Shown: in pieces, positions 34,681 through 35,826 of the stretch
How positions within the stretch are numbered: the stretch's first letter is position 1
Layout of the letters: every line of letters begins with the position of its first letter
NCBI GenBank assembly: GCA_024640465.1
Contig: JAHEEX010000010.1
Span: 1 to 35,826, forward strand
Length of the DNA stretch: 35,826 bases
Reading direction: 5' to 3'
Origin: Sphingobacteriales bacterium
Lineage (GTDB): Bacteria; Bacteroidota; Bacteroidia; Chitinophagales; Chitinophagaceae
Program-made: the position numbers and the translations under genes
Notes under the pieces: model-generated
Database searches by the model: none
Told to the model about the DNA's origin: nothing
What the model saw: the letters and a program-made list of their open reading frames with translations, nothing else

Positions 34681-35826
34681 ATGAAACTGGATAAAAATTC
34701 GGTTATTGGTTTTGTGTTACTGGCCTTATTATTTTTCGGCTACTTTTATTTTACCCGTCAGGGCCAGATCGAACTGGAGAAAAAGCAAAAACAAGTTCAG
34801 GATTCACTTGCCCGGCTTGCTCCGCCAAAAGATACAACTGTAAATATTGCAAACTTATCTCAACCGGATTCCCTAAAAATTCCTGGTGTAATTGCAGGAC
34901 AATTTAACCAGAATGGCGTTGGTAAGGAAGAACTGAAAACCATTGAAACAGAACTTCTGAAAATCACTTTCACCAACAAAGGTGCCCAGCCTAAACTGGT
35001 TGAATTGAAAAAGTATCCTTCTGTTGATAGTATGCCGGTCAAACTTGTTTCAACAGGATTCGACCGGATTTCATATATACTGAATACTGGTACCAATACT
35101 ACAGCAAACAGTTCAGACCTGTTTTATACCGGTGGTGAAATTACCAGGAATGGAGATGGAAGCCAGACCATTACCTATTTGTTATCTGATTCTTCCGGTA
35201 AATCCATTTCACATAAGTTTACGGTTAAGCCGCAGGATTACATGATCGACTGGGTGGTTGATCTTATCGGTGCTGATAAACTGTTTTCCCAAAACAGTTT
35301 AAACCTGCTTTGGCAGGTAGAAGCAAAGCAGCATGAAATGGATATTCAGAGTGAAAAAAGGGAAACACAGATTGGCCTCATGCAAAAAGGCGGATTTGAT
35401 TATTTCACGATGGGTACGGGGATCAATAAAAAATTTGAAGAAGGGGTGAACTGGATAGGTTTGAAACAGAAATTTTTCATTTCCACCCTCATTGCAAAAA
35501 ATGGTTTTTCTTACGCCGATATCAGCTGTAATGTGCCGCATGACTCTACCGGAATTGTTGCCTCTTCTATTGCAAACTTAAAAGCAACTTTTCCTTCTGG
35601 GACTAATGCAACAGTTCCTTTCCAGATATATTATGGACCTAATGATTATAAGATATTAAAGGGCTATAAAATGGACCTGGAAGATATGGTGAATCTCGGC
35701 CAGGGATTTTATGCTTTTGTGAAGTATATCAACCGTTGGATCGTTTTACCGGTATTTAACTTTTTTGATAAAATGATCGGCAGTTACGGCCTTGTAATTG
35801 CGTTGCTTACCATCTTTATCAGGTTA
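34681..35826 (+). CDS. yidC: membrane protein insertase YidC (N-terminal part)
   Basis: The frame from the ATG at 34681 is open to the end of the window (382 codons), so the gene is cut by the edge. It has a first transmembrane helix (NSVIGFVLLALLFFGYFYF, 6-24), a short coiled linker (ELEKKQKQVQDSLARL), then a large periplasmic beta-domain typical of Gram-negative YidC. The end (YGLVIALLTIFIRL) enters the conserved insertase core. YidC inserts inner-membrane proteins alone or with SecYEG. Only the first half can be checked here; the conserved arginine of the groove, expected in this core, is the likely R just before the edge. Confidence 0.93.
   Translation, partial: MKLDKNSVIGFVLLALLFFGYFYFTRQGQIELEKKQKQVQDSLARLAPPKDTTVNIANLSQPDSLKIPGVIAGQFNQNGVGKEELKTIETELLKITFTNKGAQPKLVELKKYPSVDSMPVKLVSTGFDRISYILNTGTNTTANSSDLFYTGGEITRNGDGSQTITYLLSDSSGKSISHKFTVKPQDYMIDWVVDLIGADKLFSQNSLNLLWQVEAKQHEMDIQSEKRETQIGLMQKGGFDYFTMGTGINKKFEEGVNWIGLKQKFFISTLIAKNGFSYADISCNVPHDSTGIVASSIANLKATFPSGTNATVPFQIYYGPNDYKILKGYKMDLEDMVNLGQGFYAFVKYINRWIVLPVFNFFDKMIGSYGLVIALLTIFIRL

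Overview
The window comes from a member of the Bacteroidota, most likely family Chitinophagaceae. The evidence is a type III glutamine synthetase, a protein with a type IX secretion C-terminal sorting tail, a DUF4407 protein, promoter boxes of the Bacteroidota form TAnnTTTG (best case a TTTG, 20 bases, then TACCTTTG before malate dehydrogenase), and an almost complete lack of Shine-Dalgarno sequences. No rRNA, tRNA, CRISPR array or transposase is visible.

Positions 1-18624 are mostly housekeeping: the end of a 2-oxoacid dehydrogenase E1, a DCC-family thiol protein, a YebC-type regulator, an amino acid permease, a dicarboxylate/glutamate symporter, DedA and MFS membrane proteins, a family 9 glycosyltransferase, malate dehydrogenase, a periplasmic thioredoxin-fold protein, EF-P, the acetyl-CoA carboxylase subunits accB and accC, glutamine synthetase III, purL and the heptose epimerase hldD. 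Intrinsic terminators close several of these units.

Positions 18679-29088 hold the most interesting block, a lasso-peptide biosynthesis cluster. In order it contains a PqqD-like leader-binding protein (B1), a Cys-His-Asp leader peptidase (B2), a GT2 glycosyltransferase with a TPR-like tail, an asparagine-synthetase-like cyclase (C), a 59-residue precursor (A), an HPr-kinase-like protein on the opposite strand, an ABC exporter (D), a nucleotidyltransferase of the PF14907 type, a methyltransferase and a GT4 glycosyltransferase. The predicted core is AGPSTGKDETGFPSYLPS. It ends in serine and starts with AGP, as paeninodin does. Paeninodin is a Firmicutes lasso peptide whose terminal serine is phosphorylated by an HPr-kinase homologue. 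I infer a phosphorylated and possibly further decorated lasso peptide. The two glycosyltransferases and the methyltransferase could act on it or be surface-glycan genes that happen to be adjacent.

Positions 29114-35826 return to core functions: proC, a secreted T9SS-sorted protein, CTP synthase, a DUF4407 membrane protein and the start of yidC. Smaller points of interest are an EF-P with arginine instead of lysine at the tip of its modification loop, a cluster of three hairpins at 909-1027, and three arrays of related 7-base repeats at 33141-33281.
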